From DTU052 sp050951725 (GTDB lineage: Bacteria; Bacillota; Syntrophomonadia; Syntrophomonadales; DTU052): a DNA stretch of 64,000 nucleotides. This document shows positions 51,301 to 59,834 of this stretch, one piece after another (the stretch's first letter is position 1; the number at the start of each line of letters is the position of its first letter). Under the pieces are notes generated by a model that saw only the letters and a program-made list of their open reading frames with translations, had not been told where the DNA came from and made no database searches. Where the stretch lies: positions 558,001-622,000 of the forward strand of contig JBMNJO010000001.1 of the NCBI GenBank assembly GCA_050951725.1, given 5' to 3'. The translations under genes were made by a program, and so were the position numbers.

Positions 51301-52062
51301 GTGACCAAGTTTTATCTCAACCCGGATGAACTTAAGGAAATGCTGAAATCGTTAAACCCGGTGTTCCATAACATGCAGGGGTTGTTTGTATATGCAAGAA
51401 CCACACCTGAATTTGTGCGCGAGGTCTTGCCCTATCCCCTTGAACCGGTTGACCCACCTACGGTTCTCTTTTCAATGCAGATGGGTAAATCCTACAACGG
51501 CCTATCAACTTATGTCCGCTGCCGTTATGATGAACTTGAAGGGGATTACAGCATTGGTTTTGTTATGGATAGCGATCTGGCGGTGATTTTTGGCCGGGAA
51601 ACCATTAGCGAGCCAAAAAAGCTGGGTAAGGTATCCTTTATTCGCGAGGGTAATGACATGATTGGATCCATAAAACGGTACGGGGTCGAAATAGTCAGGA
51701 TAGAAGCCAATGCGGTCAATCGAGCGGAACCGGGAGTCATGGAGGAGGCCGAGAATTTCCACTTCCGATATAACCTTAAACCGGATGCCACCGGAATTGA
51801 TAACTGCCGCCTGATCCGGGTCCACTATAAGAACAAGGTACATGTAGTTGAAAAGTGTACTGCCAAGGTAACCCTGCAGGATACCGTACACGACGTTTTT
51901 GGCAGGATTCCCGTATTAGGCATACGAACCGCCTACTATGTTGAGTTTGATATCGTCGGCAAAGGATCTTACCTGACGGACGAACTGGATGCCGAGAGGC
52001 TGCTTCCCTACGCTTTTTTTAAACACGATGACTACGCCTGGCTTTCCCGGAACCTCAAATAA
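51301..52062 (+). CDS. acetoacetate decarboxylase family protein 1
   Basis: About 254 residues of the ADC superfamily. The Schiff-base region is near GRETISEPKKLG, with K106 and K107. In classical acetoacetate decarboxylase the catalytic Lys lies in a similar EPKK-type stretch. The family also includes enzymes that do other chemistry, so the substrate is open. I use GTG 51301 (VTKFYLNPDELKE), preceded by GAGGGGG. An in-frame ATG at 51283 lacks a site. It is followed 46 bases later by a paralogue on the same strand and should be co-transcribed with it. Confidence 0.8.
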   Translation: MTKFYLNPDELKEMLKSLNPVFHNMQGLFVYARTTPEFVREVLPYPLEPVDPPTVLFSMQMGKSYNGLSTYVRCRYDELEGDYSIGFVMDSDLAVIFGRETISEPKKLGKVSFIREGNDMIGSIKRYGVEIVRIEANAVNRAEPGVMEEAENFHFRYNLKPDATGIDNCRLIRVHYKNKVHVVEKCTAKVTLQDTVHDVFGRIPVLGIRTAYYVEFDIVGKGSYLTDELDAERLLPYAFFKHDDYAWLSRNLK

Positions 52063-52108
52063 AGTGTTGACCAGATTCGTAACCTTTGGAGGAAATTGAT
52101 ATGGGGGT

Positions 52109-52954
52109 GTGGCAATGTACAATGGTAGTTTTCTCTGGACCCCGGAAAAGGGTAATCATTTAACCAAAGGCTATCCCGAAGCCAATTTTCAGGAAGGTCT
52201 GTTTTTTGTTTGGCTGACCAAGCCGGACATAATAGAACGGATTCTGCCTCCCCCGCTTAAGATGGTCGCTCCCATAGTATCGGTATATATCATAAACATC
52301 GGGCAGCCCAGTTATACGCAGCAGTACCGTGAAGCGGGCCTATCTATACCCGCCAAATACGAAGACATAAAAGGTCAGTATGTACTGTCACTGCTCTTGG
52401 CGGGACCGGGCGCACAGATGGCTACCCTGGCTGGACGCGAAACGATGGGAACGCCAAAGAAAATAGCGGACGAGGTAAGTATCACCAGGATCAACCGGTT
52501 TGTGAGGGGTTATATTGAACGCGACGGTATCCGGATATTAGACGTTCAAGCTGAAATAGGAGAATACAACAAACCGGAGGCGGCAAAGATTTTCGGCCCC
52601 ATGACTCCTGGCAGTGTTGATGAACAAAACGTGTTTTTCTACAAGTTTGATTCCAACCAGGATATGTCGGGCAACACCACATTCAGCGACTGCCGGCTGC
52701 TCAGGCATGTCACCCGGACCCGTAACCAGGAGTGGGAGAAAGCCAAGGCCGAGGTCATCCTTAGACCTTCGGTAAACGATCCCTGGGCAGAGCTTGAGGT
52801 TGAAGAGGTACTGGGACTTGGTTATGCCCGGAATGACCTGCATATGGTGGCTACCCAGACCCTATGCTCCGTCGACTCTGCAAAGGTGGTCCCCTATCTT
52901 CTGGCAGGGCGCTACGATGTAGGGTTCACAGGCGGTAAGATCCGCAAATTTTAG
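52109..52954 (+). CDS. acetoacetate decarboxylase family protein 2
   Basis: About 281 residues, a second ADC-like protein. The key stretch is GRETMGTPKKIADEV with K117 and K118. The upstream PPPLKMVAPIVSVYIINIG and downstream LLRHVTRTRNQEWEKAKAEV segments match the family, but overall it looks clearly diverged from the first copy. The start is GTG 52109 or ATG 52115; a GGGGGTG element fits the ATG best. Two ADC-like genes side by side suggest a hetero-oligomer or two steps of one pathway. A hairpin 13 bases downstream probably ends the unit. Confidence 0.78.
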   Translation: MAMYNGSFLWTPEKGNHLTKGYPEANFQEGLFFVWLTKPDIIERILPPPLKMVAPIVSVYIINIGQPSYTQQYREAGLSIPAKYEDIKGQYVLSLLLAGPGAQMATLAGRETMGTPKKIADEVSITRINRFVRGYIERDGIRILDVQAEIGEYNKPEAAKIFGPMTPGSVDEQNVFFYKFDSNQDMSGNTTFSDCRLLRHVTRTRNQEWEKAKAEVILRPSVNDPWAELEVEEVLGLGYARNDLHMVATQTLCSVDSAKVVPYLLAGRYDVGFTGGKIRKF

Positions 52955-52967
52955 GTGTTTATAATAA

Positions 52968-52988
52968 ATGGGGAAGGTGCTTCCCCAT
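52968..52988. terminator. hairpin after the ADC-like pair
   Basis: ATGGGGAAG-GTG-CTTCCCCAT, a perfect 9-bp stem with a 3-base loop. It begins 13 bases after the stop of the second ADC-like gene. No T-run follows, so termination strength is uncertain. Confidence 0.5.
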
Positions 52989-53043
52989 GTCCGCTAACGC
53001 AAGTTGTGCATCCCATTTTTGCCCGTTATTATAGTAATATACC

Positions 53044-53078
53044 AAACAATCCTGTTGCCATAAGGGACAGGATTGTTT
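53044..53078. terminator. second hairpin downstream of the ADC-like pair
   Basis: AAACAATCCTGT pairs perfectly (12 bp) with ACAGGATTGTTT across an 11-base loop and is followed by CCTTG. The A-rich and T-rich stem ends make it usable as a terminator in both directions. Confidence 0.5.
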
Positions 53079-53451
53079 CCTTGAGGAACAGTAGTGTAAC
53101 CCTCACTCGTTACCTGGCCATGTATGAACTTTGAGGAAGACACCATGACTAGCACTCAAAACCAGAAGAAGTGGCAAGAGTTTCACGATAATGACTAATT
53201 GAGGAGTCACTTTAAACCGGAGATTAAGGATTCATAGGGCAGGCGCTGCCAGTACAGCCTCAACCCCTACTTAAACAAGTCCTACCGGATTCCTCACCCA
53301 ATTTCGCCCCTCAAAGTGTGCTTCCTCTCCTAAGGCTCTAAACTGGCCTTTCCTGCCATGAACACCGCCATATCACGTGGATGTCTGCCAGGATTATCCT
53401 TCAGTAATATTCTTTATGAGCTATTTCACGGGATTCCAGGAGATTGTCAGT

Positions 53452-53486
53452 TTGATTTCCGTTTAGTTGTGTATTATAATTATAAT
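53452..53486 (+). promoter_or_regulatory. promoter and palindromic operator of the MarR-type gene
   Basis: TTGATT at -35 (53452-53457), 17-base spacer, TATAAT at -10 (53475-53480). The perfect palindrome ATTATAATTATAAT (53473-53486) covers the -10 box. An operator over the -10 fits autorepression by the MarR protein encoded just downstream. Confidence 0.55.
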
Positions 53487-53510
53487 GTATAATTAAATGG
53501 GGTGTTCTCG

Positions 53511-53981
53511 TTGGAAAATAACGCAAAGCTGGCAAACAACATCTTAGATGCATTCGAATGTGCCAAGGAAGCGCTTGCGACAATGCCGCACTTGCCACCG
53601 AATTTGAAACCGGTCTATTTCAGAATTCTTAACGCGATTTATAAACTTGGCAATGACGCCGGTTGTGTACGCGTTTCTGATATCAGCAGGTTATCCGGGT
53701 TATTGCTGCCTAATACGACTAAGGTTATCAATGAAATGGTAGAACGAGATATACTGCAAAAAGTCACCTCAGCATCTGACAAACGTGTCGTATTAGTGCA
53801 AGCTACGGAATTGGGAGAACAGTATATACAGAAGTATGTTCTCCGCTTCATTCAGGGGTTGGAGGAGGAGATTTCAAAAATTAACGAAACCGATTGCCTG
53901 ATTATGATCGACACAATGTATAAAGTCGTTCAAGCGATGAAAACAGTTTATCAAACTGAAAAGGATATCGTAACCAACTGA
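53511..53981 (+). CDS. MarR-family transcriptional regulator
   Basis: About 157 residues. The winged-helix core is at about 50-95: LSGLLLPNTTKVINEMVERDIL, then a wing with SASDKRVVLVQATELGEQYIQ, the usual D-K-R-x-V wing motif. Helices at both ends should form the dimer interface. It likely binds the palindrome over its own promoter and may control the adjacent metabolic genes; the ligand is unknown. I use TTG 53511 because GGGGTG lies 6 bases upstream. GTG 53502 is in frame but has no ribosome site. Confidence 0.85.
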   Translation: MENNAKLANNILDAFECAKEALATMPHLPPNLKPVYFRILNAIYKLGNDAGCVRVSDISRLSGLLLPNTTKVINEMVERDILQKVTSASDKRVVLVQATELGEQYIQKYVLRFIQGLEEEISKINETDCLIMIDTMYKVVQAMKTVYQTEKDIVTN

Positions 53982-54243
53982 TATATAACTTCCTTAAAAC
54001 AACGGATACAATAAATACCGTTTCTGAATTGGCTTAACACCTCGCCATATCATTGGAAAAGTCGGCATTCATCACCATTGATACTGCTTTTGACTGCAGT
54101 GTCGGTCTTATTCTTGATGGGATTGATTCAGGTTACTATAACCATAGATCGGGTCAGCAGCAGATATGACCTTGAAAATTGGTAAAGGCGGCGAGCCCAA
54201 TTGTGTCTGCTGCCTTAACATCCAGAAGAAAGGAGAAAGATTT

Positions 54244-54735
54244 ATGTTCAAAGTGAACGATTATGTGGTGTACGGTTTAACGGGAGTATGCCAGATTACA
54301 GATATTAGAAAGGACGAATATACTAACGGTGATACCCAATACTATGTTTTAAGTCCCGCTGACAACGATAATATTACCATTATGGTTCCTACCAATAATC
54401 CTAAGATTACGATGAGAGCCATTAGTACAAAAGATCAAGTTTTGTCATTAATTGAGTCCATGCCAGAAATAGAGGCGACTTGGCTGGATGATGAGAGAAA
54501 AAGAAATGCTGATTTCAAGGCTGCCCTAAAATCCGGAAAAAATGAAGAATGGATCAGAATTATTAAGACGTTATACCTGGAGAAAGAAAGAAGAGTCGCT
54601 ATTGGCAAAAAGCTGACCAAGACGGATGAAGAAATACTGAATAGTGCCGAGCAAAAATTGAACCAGGAATTTGCATTAGCTTTGAATATTTCTCCTGACG
54701 AAGTTGTTTCCTATATTCTCAAACATGTCTCCTAA
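54244..54735 (+). CDS. CarD/CdnL-like transcriptional regulator
   Basis: About 163 residues. The amino-terminal CarD/TRCF-RID domain (FKVNDYVVYGLTGVCQITDI, residues 2-21, with the conserved GxGVxxI pattern) binds the RNA polymerase beta lobe. It is followed by a helical carboxy domain (KRNADFKAALKSGKNEEWIRIIKTLYLEKERRVAIGKKLTKTDEEIL) that contacts DNA. The start is ATG 54244 with AAAGGAG 8 bases upstream; the longer frame from 54166 crosses that site. Firmicute members activate stress- or ribosome-related promoters, but the target set here is unknown. Confidence 0.85.
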   Translation: MFKVNDYVVYGLTGVCQITDIRKDEYTNGDTQYYVLSPADNDNITIMVPTNNPKITMRAISTKDQVLSLIESMPEIEATWLDDERKRNADFKAALKSGKNEEWIRIIKTLYLEKERRVAIGKKLTKTDEEILNSAEQKLNQEFALALNISPDEVVSYILKHVS

Positions 54736-54791
54736 AAATGTAGTATGATAGTCACCACTGACTGACTACCATACGAACTACCCCGATGTTC

Positions 54792-54826
54792 ATCAAAGAT
54801 TGAGTTAGTTAAACTCAATCTTTGAT
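54792..54826. terminator. hairpin between the CarD-like gene and the HpaB-like gene
   Basis: ATCAAAGATTGAGTT pairs perfectly (15 bp) with AACTCAATCTTTGAT across AGTTA. It lies between two convergent genes and could end both. The T-run after the stem is weak. Confidence 0.6.
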
Positions 54827-54933
54827 AATTACACCGCACTCGTTAAACCCTACTGCCTGGAGATTGCGCTTATCAATACTAATATCAGTCAACACGTAGA
54901 AAACCTCACTGATGCCGCCAGTCCAGCCATGTT

Positions 54934-56391
54934 TTAGTACCTCGCCCAATAGGGATCCGCCTTGATTTTTGCCAGGACTTTGGCTGCTTCCTTCTTCTCA
55001 TTAAGCTCATAATTGCGGAAGACCTCTACCCGGTTGGTCTCAGGAGTTCCTCCAGCACATATGGCACTCGACATGAGGTATCCCGTTAACCGGGAAGCAG
55101 TCATATCCTGGATCAGCTGCACAACCCGGTAGCGGTTCTCAGATGGGACTCCGGTTTTACCCTGCAGATATTTCTGCACGAGGGGTCCGATCTCAGCATC
55201 CGCAAAGTCCTCCTCTCCCGGCAATGTGGTAACAATCCCCCCTGCGACCTCCTGCATAGTGCCCAGATGCTCTATGTACTTTAACCGGGTTCGGTAGAGT
55301 CCGGCATTGGCAACCAGAATATCCGGAATTGCTATCCCGCTTGGATGCAGGTAACACTGCTTCACTGCTGCCACTGAACAACCCCAGCCTATACTGGATG
55401 AAATCATCATATCGGTAAGCTTGCTTCGCACATGCCCCGCATTCTCAATCCCGTTATACTCTGCAATCAATGCGGTGACCCCGGCTAAAATGTCGGTTCT
55501 GGCGGCAAGACAGGTACCTTTCGCTAACCTCACATATGAGGAGAAATAATGAATAAACTGAGGGGTGAATTCCCATTCACCACACATGAATACGTTCTCC
55601 CAGGGGATGAACACGTTATCGAAAACGGATAAGCATTCTACGAAACCGATTTCTGAGCTGATCGGGCTTTCCATATTTTTTGGTCTCAACGGACCGGCGG
55701 CAGGCCGCGTAATGAAGGTAAGACCTTTGGTATCCGTTGGAATAGCGAAGGATACGGCATAATCTTTGTCAGCTTCACCCATAACCCGGGATGGCGATGC
55801 CACAAAATAGTGAACGCATGGGGCGCTGGTGGTATGCATTTTTGCACCATTGACCACTATGCCGTCGGCTCTTCTTTCCACAATTCGCAGGAACTGATCC
55901 GGGTCATCCTGCATGCTGGGACTTAATCTTCGATCACCCTTGGGATCCATAACCCCCAGACAAAACCGAAGATCATTCTTCTGAAGGTTTTTGAAAAAAG
56001 CTCTTAATCGAAGGTGATAATCAGTCCCTCTGACCTGATCAATCTCATATGTAGTGGCCCATAAGACACTCAAACCGACGCTCATGCACATGGTGCAGAG
56101 ATACTTGCCGGAAAAGGTTCTAATAGCATTGATCATTTGGAACAGATCCTCTTCCGTACTTCTTAAGTGCGTCCAGAAGCTTACCTCCTCATTGATCAGC
56201 GGAGACCAGGCGGTTGCCAGATCTTTGTACTGCTCATCATTGGACCATTCGTACCCCAACCCCATATTGTTAATCGTGGTTCTAAAGATTGGGTTATCGA
56301 CTACACTATCTATTCTTTTCCCCGCCACAAACACATTGGGTTCCTGTTCCCGCAGGCTCTCTATGTATTCCGTTCTGGTCTTAATGGCCAT
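54934..56391 (-). CDS. 4-hydroxyphenylacetate 3-hydroxylase / 4-hydroxybutyryl-CoA dehydratase family flavoprotein
   Basis: 485 residues of the acyl-CoA-dehydrogenase-like HpaB/AbfD superfamily, FAD-binding and cytosolic. It shares TTYEIDQ, MDPKGDR, DQFLRIVERRADGIVVNGAK and DKDYAVSFAIP with 4-hydroxybutyryl-CoA dehydratases. In the Clostridium aminobutyricum enzyme the [4Fe-4S] ligands are Cys99, Cys103, His292 and Cys299. Here there are C99 and C102, and the H-x6-C pair is V287-x6-C294, so the His is replaced. The cluster may be absent or changed, and the reaction is open (dehydratase, hydroxylase or another). ATG 56391 with GGAGGTAAGG. Downstream of the split acyl-CoA ligase gene on the same strand. 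Confidence 0.85.
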   Translation of the reverse strand: MAIKTRTEYIESLREQEPNVFVAGKRIDSVVDNPIFRTTINNMGLGYEWSNDEQYKDLATAWSPLINEEVSFWTHLRSTEEDLFQMINAIRTFSGKYLCTMCMSVGLSVLWATTYEIDQVRGTDYHLRLRAFFKNLQKNDLRFCLGVMDPKGDRRLSPSMQDDPDQFLRIVERRADGIVVNGAKMHTTSAPCVHYFVASPSRVMGEADKDYAVSFAIPTDTKGLTFITRPAAGPLRPKNMESPISSEIGFVECLSVFDNVFIPWENVFMCGEWEFTPQFIHYFSSYVRLAKGTCLAARTDILAGVTALIAEYNGIENAGHVRSKLTDMMISSSIGWGCSVAAVKQCYLHPSGIAIPDILVANAGLYRTRLKYIEHLGTMQEVAGGIVTTLPGEEDFADAEIGPLVQKYLQGKTGVPSENRYRVVQLIQDMTASRLTGYLMSSAICAGGTPETNRVEVFRNYELNEKKEAAKVLAKIKADPYWARY

Positions 56392-56685
56392 AATTCCTTA
56401 CCTCCGTTTTTATCCGGCGACTTCAGATAGCAATTTGTCTAATATTCGAGTCAGCAGTGGAATTTTCGGTACGGTTGAGAATTAACGATAGGTTGTTTAC
56501 AAATCCTGGGCTCTAGTTGTGTTTTCACTTACACACAGGACCTCGACCTCGGCCAGCGATGGATCAGTGAGTAAAGCGATAGTTGGTTCGATAGACATAA
56601 TTTGTAAAAGGGAGCGATCCCCAAGAAAGATCGCAGTACTTGCGATGAGAATCGTCCCCCATTTGTCAATCTGTTACCAATGCAG
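56392..56685 (-). other. gap between the HpaB-like gene and the split ligase
   Basis: About 290 bases. A 33-codon ORF at 56497-56598 (minus strand, MSIEPTIALLTDPSLAEVEV and onward) has no ribosome site and is probably chance. GCGATC and GATCGC form a weak hairpin near 56612-56640. No promoter for the HpaB-like gene is obvious, although the gap is long enough to hold one. Confidence 0.3.
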
Positions 56686-57822
56686 TTAGGATATCTGGAT
56701 TTTTGAGTCTCCCCAGTATTTAGCCCTTAAATCTTTCTTAAGGATTTTGCCAGTCAAAGACCGGGGAATCTCCGCTACAAAGTCTACCGATTTTGGCACC
56801 TTGAATCCTGCCATCTTTTCTTTGGCATATTCGATAATCTCATCTTCAGTGATTTCTACGCCCGGCTTGGGAACGACAACAGCCTTTACCGATTCTCCCC
56901 ATTTCTCATCGGGCACTCCGATTATGGCTACATCTTGGATCTTTTGAATATTCCGGAGAACTGCCTCGATCTCAACCGGGTAGACGTTAACACCACCGGT
57001 AATAATCATATCCTTGACCCGGTCGACTATGTAATAGTACCCTTCTTCGTCCTGCCGTGCCATATCACCTACCGTGGCCCATTCGTGATCCAGGAAGGCT
57101 TCTTCAGTGGCCTTCGGGTCGTTCCAGTATCCACGCAGACCTCCCAACCCCCGAGAGTATAAAAGACCGACCTCTCCTCGTTTTACCTCATTTCCGGTTG
57201 CTGGATCAATTAACTTTAGTTCAAGATCCTGCAGCGGTTTACCGACACAGCGTTCTTTTCTGAGTTGGTCAACATGGCGTAGTGTTGTGGAAACACCTAG
57301 TTCTGTACTGCCATAGAATTCGTTCAGCTCGGCATTCTTGAAAAATTCAATGATTTTATGTTTGGTAGGGGTATGGAGGGGCGATCCGCCCGATATCAGG
57401 GTTCGCAATGAACTAAGGTCATATTTGTTCAGGATCTCCCGGGGAAGGCTTAACACCAGATCAAACATGGTTGGAACCATCATCATCCAGTTGGGTTGGT
57501 ATTTTTCAATGGCTTGCAGTAGTTTCTCAGGCATAAAGGCCGGGATAACTACCAGGGTGCCACCGGACGCCAAGGTAGCACAATACCAGGCACAACTACC
57601 CGCGTGGTACAGGGGTGCTACCGCCATTTGAATATCTCCGGACCTCACCTTCCACTCCACACAAACGGTCATTCCGGTATGGTAATCCTCCATATAGCCA
57701 CGGATGGCTCCTTTAGGCTGGCCGGTGGTTCCGGAGGTATAGAGTATCATATGAATGTCGTTTGGTAGGATCTCTACTGGAATTTCACTGGGATCAGAAT
57801 TAGCTATCAGTTCCTCATAGTT
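56686..57822 (-). pseudogene. acyl-CoA ligase, 3' part (interrupted by an insertion sequence)
   Basis: Carboxy-terminal 377 residues of a FadD/AMP-forming acyl-CoA ligase, beginning YEELIANSDPSEIP. It holds the AMP motif LYTSGTTGQPKGAIRG near the start, EFYGSTELG, GEVGLLYSRG, TVGDMARQDEEGYYYIVDRVKDMIITGGVNVYPVEIE and the catalytic Lys in PRSLTGKILKKDLR. An ORF can be read from 57855, but its first dozen residues come from the mobile element. It has no start codon or promoter of its own. Joining it to the 5' part across the element restores a 533-residue enzyme in frame. Confidence 0.92.
57819..57822. repeat. target-site duplication, left copy
   Basis: AGTT on the plus strand (AACT in gene direction) directly left of the insertion sequence. 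The matching copy is at 59340-59343. Confidence 0.9.
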
Positions 57823-59339
57823 GAGAATCTTGCATAACTCCAAAAATTGAAGCAAATAGACTGAAGTTCAATCGAACCGCTGAAAATCAGTGGTTTGGCC
57901 AGCATAAATACGATCTTAGAAAGCTAAATTTACCGGGCAAGGTTAAAAAAGGGCAGGCTTCCCCCTTGTTGCTGAATTTACTGTTTGAAGTTCCCTGATT
58001 AGGCAGCTACATTCGCCTTTTCAGGAGTATTAATAGCAATTACGGTGGCGAGAAGGGCAATGTTACAAAGGTACGCATGGGTTTCAACCTTTTCTACACC
58101 CCGATGCCTAATTTCATCTAGACCTAAATGCTCCTTTTGTCTGCCGAAGCACCGTTCTGAAGCGGTACGCTGATTGTACAGCTGTTTCCAGTTGCTGCTG
58201 CCCCTATGGGGAGTGTTAAACATTCGGGGGTCGTCTTTTGCCTTGGTTTTAACCACCAACCCGTAGTTTGAACTGGAACACCAAGCCGATCCAAAAGGGC
58301 AATCAACTTTGCCTAGCACATGAGGGCACCTGAATTTATTGATCCCATGATGGTGTCCCCAGTAAGTCATCTTGAACCCGGCAGAACAAACGGGGGTTCC
58401 GTCGAAATCGTAACCTGCTTTGGGTTGTTTGGCTCCCCGGTGGTTCAATGCAATTATCGCCTGAGCGTGAAAGTCGTTCATCACGGTTTCGTATATGTTA
58501 AGACTGTCGTAAGCGGCATCCATCACCCAATAAGACGGATTACCTGCCAGGTTAGCCCGGGTCTTGTTCATCAACTCAACAACCGGCTGCGTGTCATGAA
58601 CACTGGCCGAAGTAATAGTAATAGCGAGCGGCAGACCCGATTTGGCGTCAACACTCTGATGAAGCTTGTAACCGAACCACTTGGTTTTATTACCGTCAGT
58701 ATCACGCTTGACACCCCAATCGGCATTTTGGCCGTCAGGAGAGATGTACTTCTGGGGCTTTGATTTCTCATAAGCATCAAGCTTAGTTGCATCAATTGAT
58801 ACGACACTACCATCGATTAGCTCCATGGTTTCTGCCAAAGATACTAGGCTTTGAAACACGGGTTCCAGGCCCTTCATTTTGGTAACTTTGTCATTGAACC
58901 GGCTAAAAGCCGCTTCACTCGGGACAGGGCCGATGACATCGAACCCGCAAGCGAACCGGAATATTGGATCGTATTTCAATCGTCTAACTAGGGCGGCCAT
59001 TCCGATTATGCGTTCGATACGGGCGGCTAACAAAGCCCTTAACTTGGCCTCAAAGCGATATCCTTTTGGACCGGTACGATACTTGGGAACCATAGCTAAA
59101 ATAGGTTTTAAGTCGAGGGTGCTCATTACCATCTCAAGTCGGGACATTGGCTGCAGTTTCAAGGCATCTTCGAAGGAAAATACGCACGGTTGTCGAATAA
59201 ACAAGGTAGCTTCATCCTCCATTCAGTTGGATTTTGGGATTTGTTCACCTTATAAATTCGACAAAAGTGGGGGTGAAGCCTTTGTTTTTGCCCCCGTAAA
59301 GCCCAATTTTATTGAGTTTTTTCAATACGCAAGATTCTC
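57823..59339 (-). mobile_element. insertion sequence, 1,517 bp, IS5/IS1182-like, with terminal inverted repeats
   Basis: The ends carry an 11-base perfect inverted repeat, GAGAATCTTGC, which is at 57823-57833 on the plus strand and as its reverse complement at 59329-59339. The match goes on a few bases with one mismatch (A/G, then TA). The 4-bp target AACT is duplicated. It contains one DDE transposase gene on the minus strand, in the same direction as the interrupted ligase. The intact ends, full transposase and exact duplication point to recent insertion. Confidence 0.95.
57999..59222 (-). CDS. DDE transposase of the insertion sequence
   Basis: 407 residues, complete. The catalytic triad is probably D144 (VSIDATKLDAYEK), D235 (WVMDAAYDS) and E356 (QRTASERCFGRQKEHL), with the conserved YREK-like R/K spacing after the Glu. 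The amino-terminal DUF772-type region (about 30-120; GYRFEAKLRALLAARIERI and CGFDVIGPVPSEAAFSRF) is typical of IS5/IS1182-like elements. A Cys-rich insert (CPHVLGKVDC, CSSSN) lies before the third catalytic residue. The likely start is ATG 59222. The frame is intact, so the element may still move. Confidence 0.93.
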   Translation of the reverse strand: MEDEATLFIRQPCVFSFEDALKLQPMSRLEMVMSTLDLKPILAMVPKYRTGPKGYRFEAKLRALLAARIERIIGMAALVRRLKYDPIFRFACGFDVIGPVPSEAAFSRFNDKVTKMKGLEPVFQSLVSLAETMELIDGSVVSIDATKLDAYEKSKPQKYISPDGQNADWGVKRDTDGNKTKWFGYKLHQSVDAKSGLPLAITITSASVHDTQPVVELMNKTRANLAGNPSYWVMDAAYDSLNIYETVMNDFHAQAIIALNHRGAKQPKAGYDFDGTPVCSAGFKMTYWGHHHGINKFRCPHVLGKVDCPFGSAWCSSSNYGLVVKTKAKDDPRMFNTPHRGSSNWKQLYNQRTASERCFGRQKEHLGLDEIRHRGVEKVETHAYLCNIALLATVIAINTPEKANVAA

Positions 59340-59808
59340 AGTTGATTGTTCCTTCGATTTTCTCATTGCCGGTAACAATTATATTCTCCAGGTCAGGCAT
59401 TTTGCTACGTACTGATTGCAACAAGTCTACGAATTCAGGATCGGTCACCACCGCCCTGGCACCGCACTGGTTAAGCTGATAAGCCACCTCATCACCTTTA
59501 AGCCGGTAATTAACCGGGCTCTTTACCAAACCACTCTTGGTGGTGGCGACGAAAGTCTCCGGGAACTCAAAACAGTTTTTAAGATAAATTGCTACCCGGT
59601 CACCTTTGGTCAGGCCTAAGCCATAAAGGCCGTTGGCCAGACGGTTGGTGCGCTCCCACATCTCGGCCCAGGTTTCGGCACGCTCCTCACAGATAATAGC
59701 CATCATATCAGGATTTTTGGCCAGATTCATCTTCATACTGCTTACCAAGTTGTTGGAATACCCGGTAGCAGGTGTCCTTCCCGTCCCATCAGGTTTCGGT
59801 CTGTTCAT
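59338..59808 (-). pseudogene. acyl-CoA ligase, 5' part (interrupted by an insertion sequence)
   Basis: First 156 residues of the FadD-like ligase, from ATG 59808 (MNRPKPDGTG) with GGGGGAGT upstream. It contains the amino-terminal region of the AMP-binding enzyme (AIICEERAETWAEMWERTNRLANGLYGLGLTKGDRVAIYLKNCFEFPETF) but no AMP motif. It ends EKIEGTIN and then a TGA created by the first bases of the element. The remainder is at 56686-57822. A product of 156 residues without the catalytic core cannot work as a ligase. Confidence 0.93.
59340..59343. repeat. target-site duplication, right copy
   Basis: AGTT on the plus strand (AACT in gene direction), matching the copy at 57819-57822. Removing the element and one copy rejoins codons for ...TINYEEL... 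without a frame change. Confidence 0.9.
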
Positions 59809-59834
59809 AATGACTCCCCCTCATCATTAATCAT

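Larger units (their letters stand above)
52955..53500. other. non-coding or decayed stretch with two hairpins
   Basis: About 550 bases. Hairpins at 52968-52988 and 53044-53078 lie downstream of the ADC pair. A 17-codon ORF at 53144-53197 (MTSTQNQKKWQEFHDND) has a GAGGAAGA ribosome site, and its sequence recalls the start of IS66-type transposase accessory proteins. The rest, to about 53440, shows no gene. The region may be the remains of a lost mobile element; that is weak. Confidence 0.35.

Noticed and set aside
51205..51333. Short ORF starting ATG at 51205 behind GAGGAGGTGA
   Set aside because: The spacing from the ribosome-like site is too long (about 16 bases) and the frame runs out of phase into the ADC-like gene; the 42-codon product resembles nothing known.
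56497..56598. 33-residue ORF before the HpaB-like gene
   Set aside because: No ribosome site and no similarity to any family I can name; probably chance.
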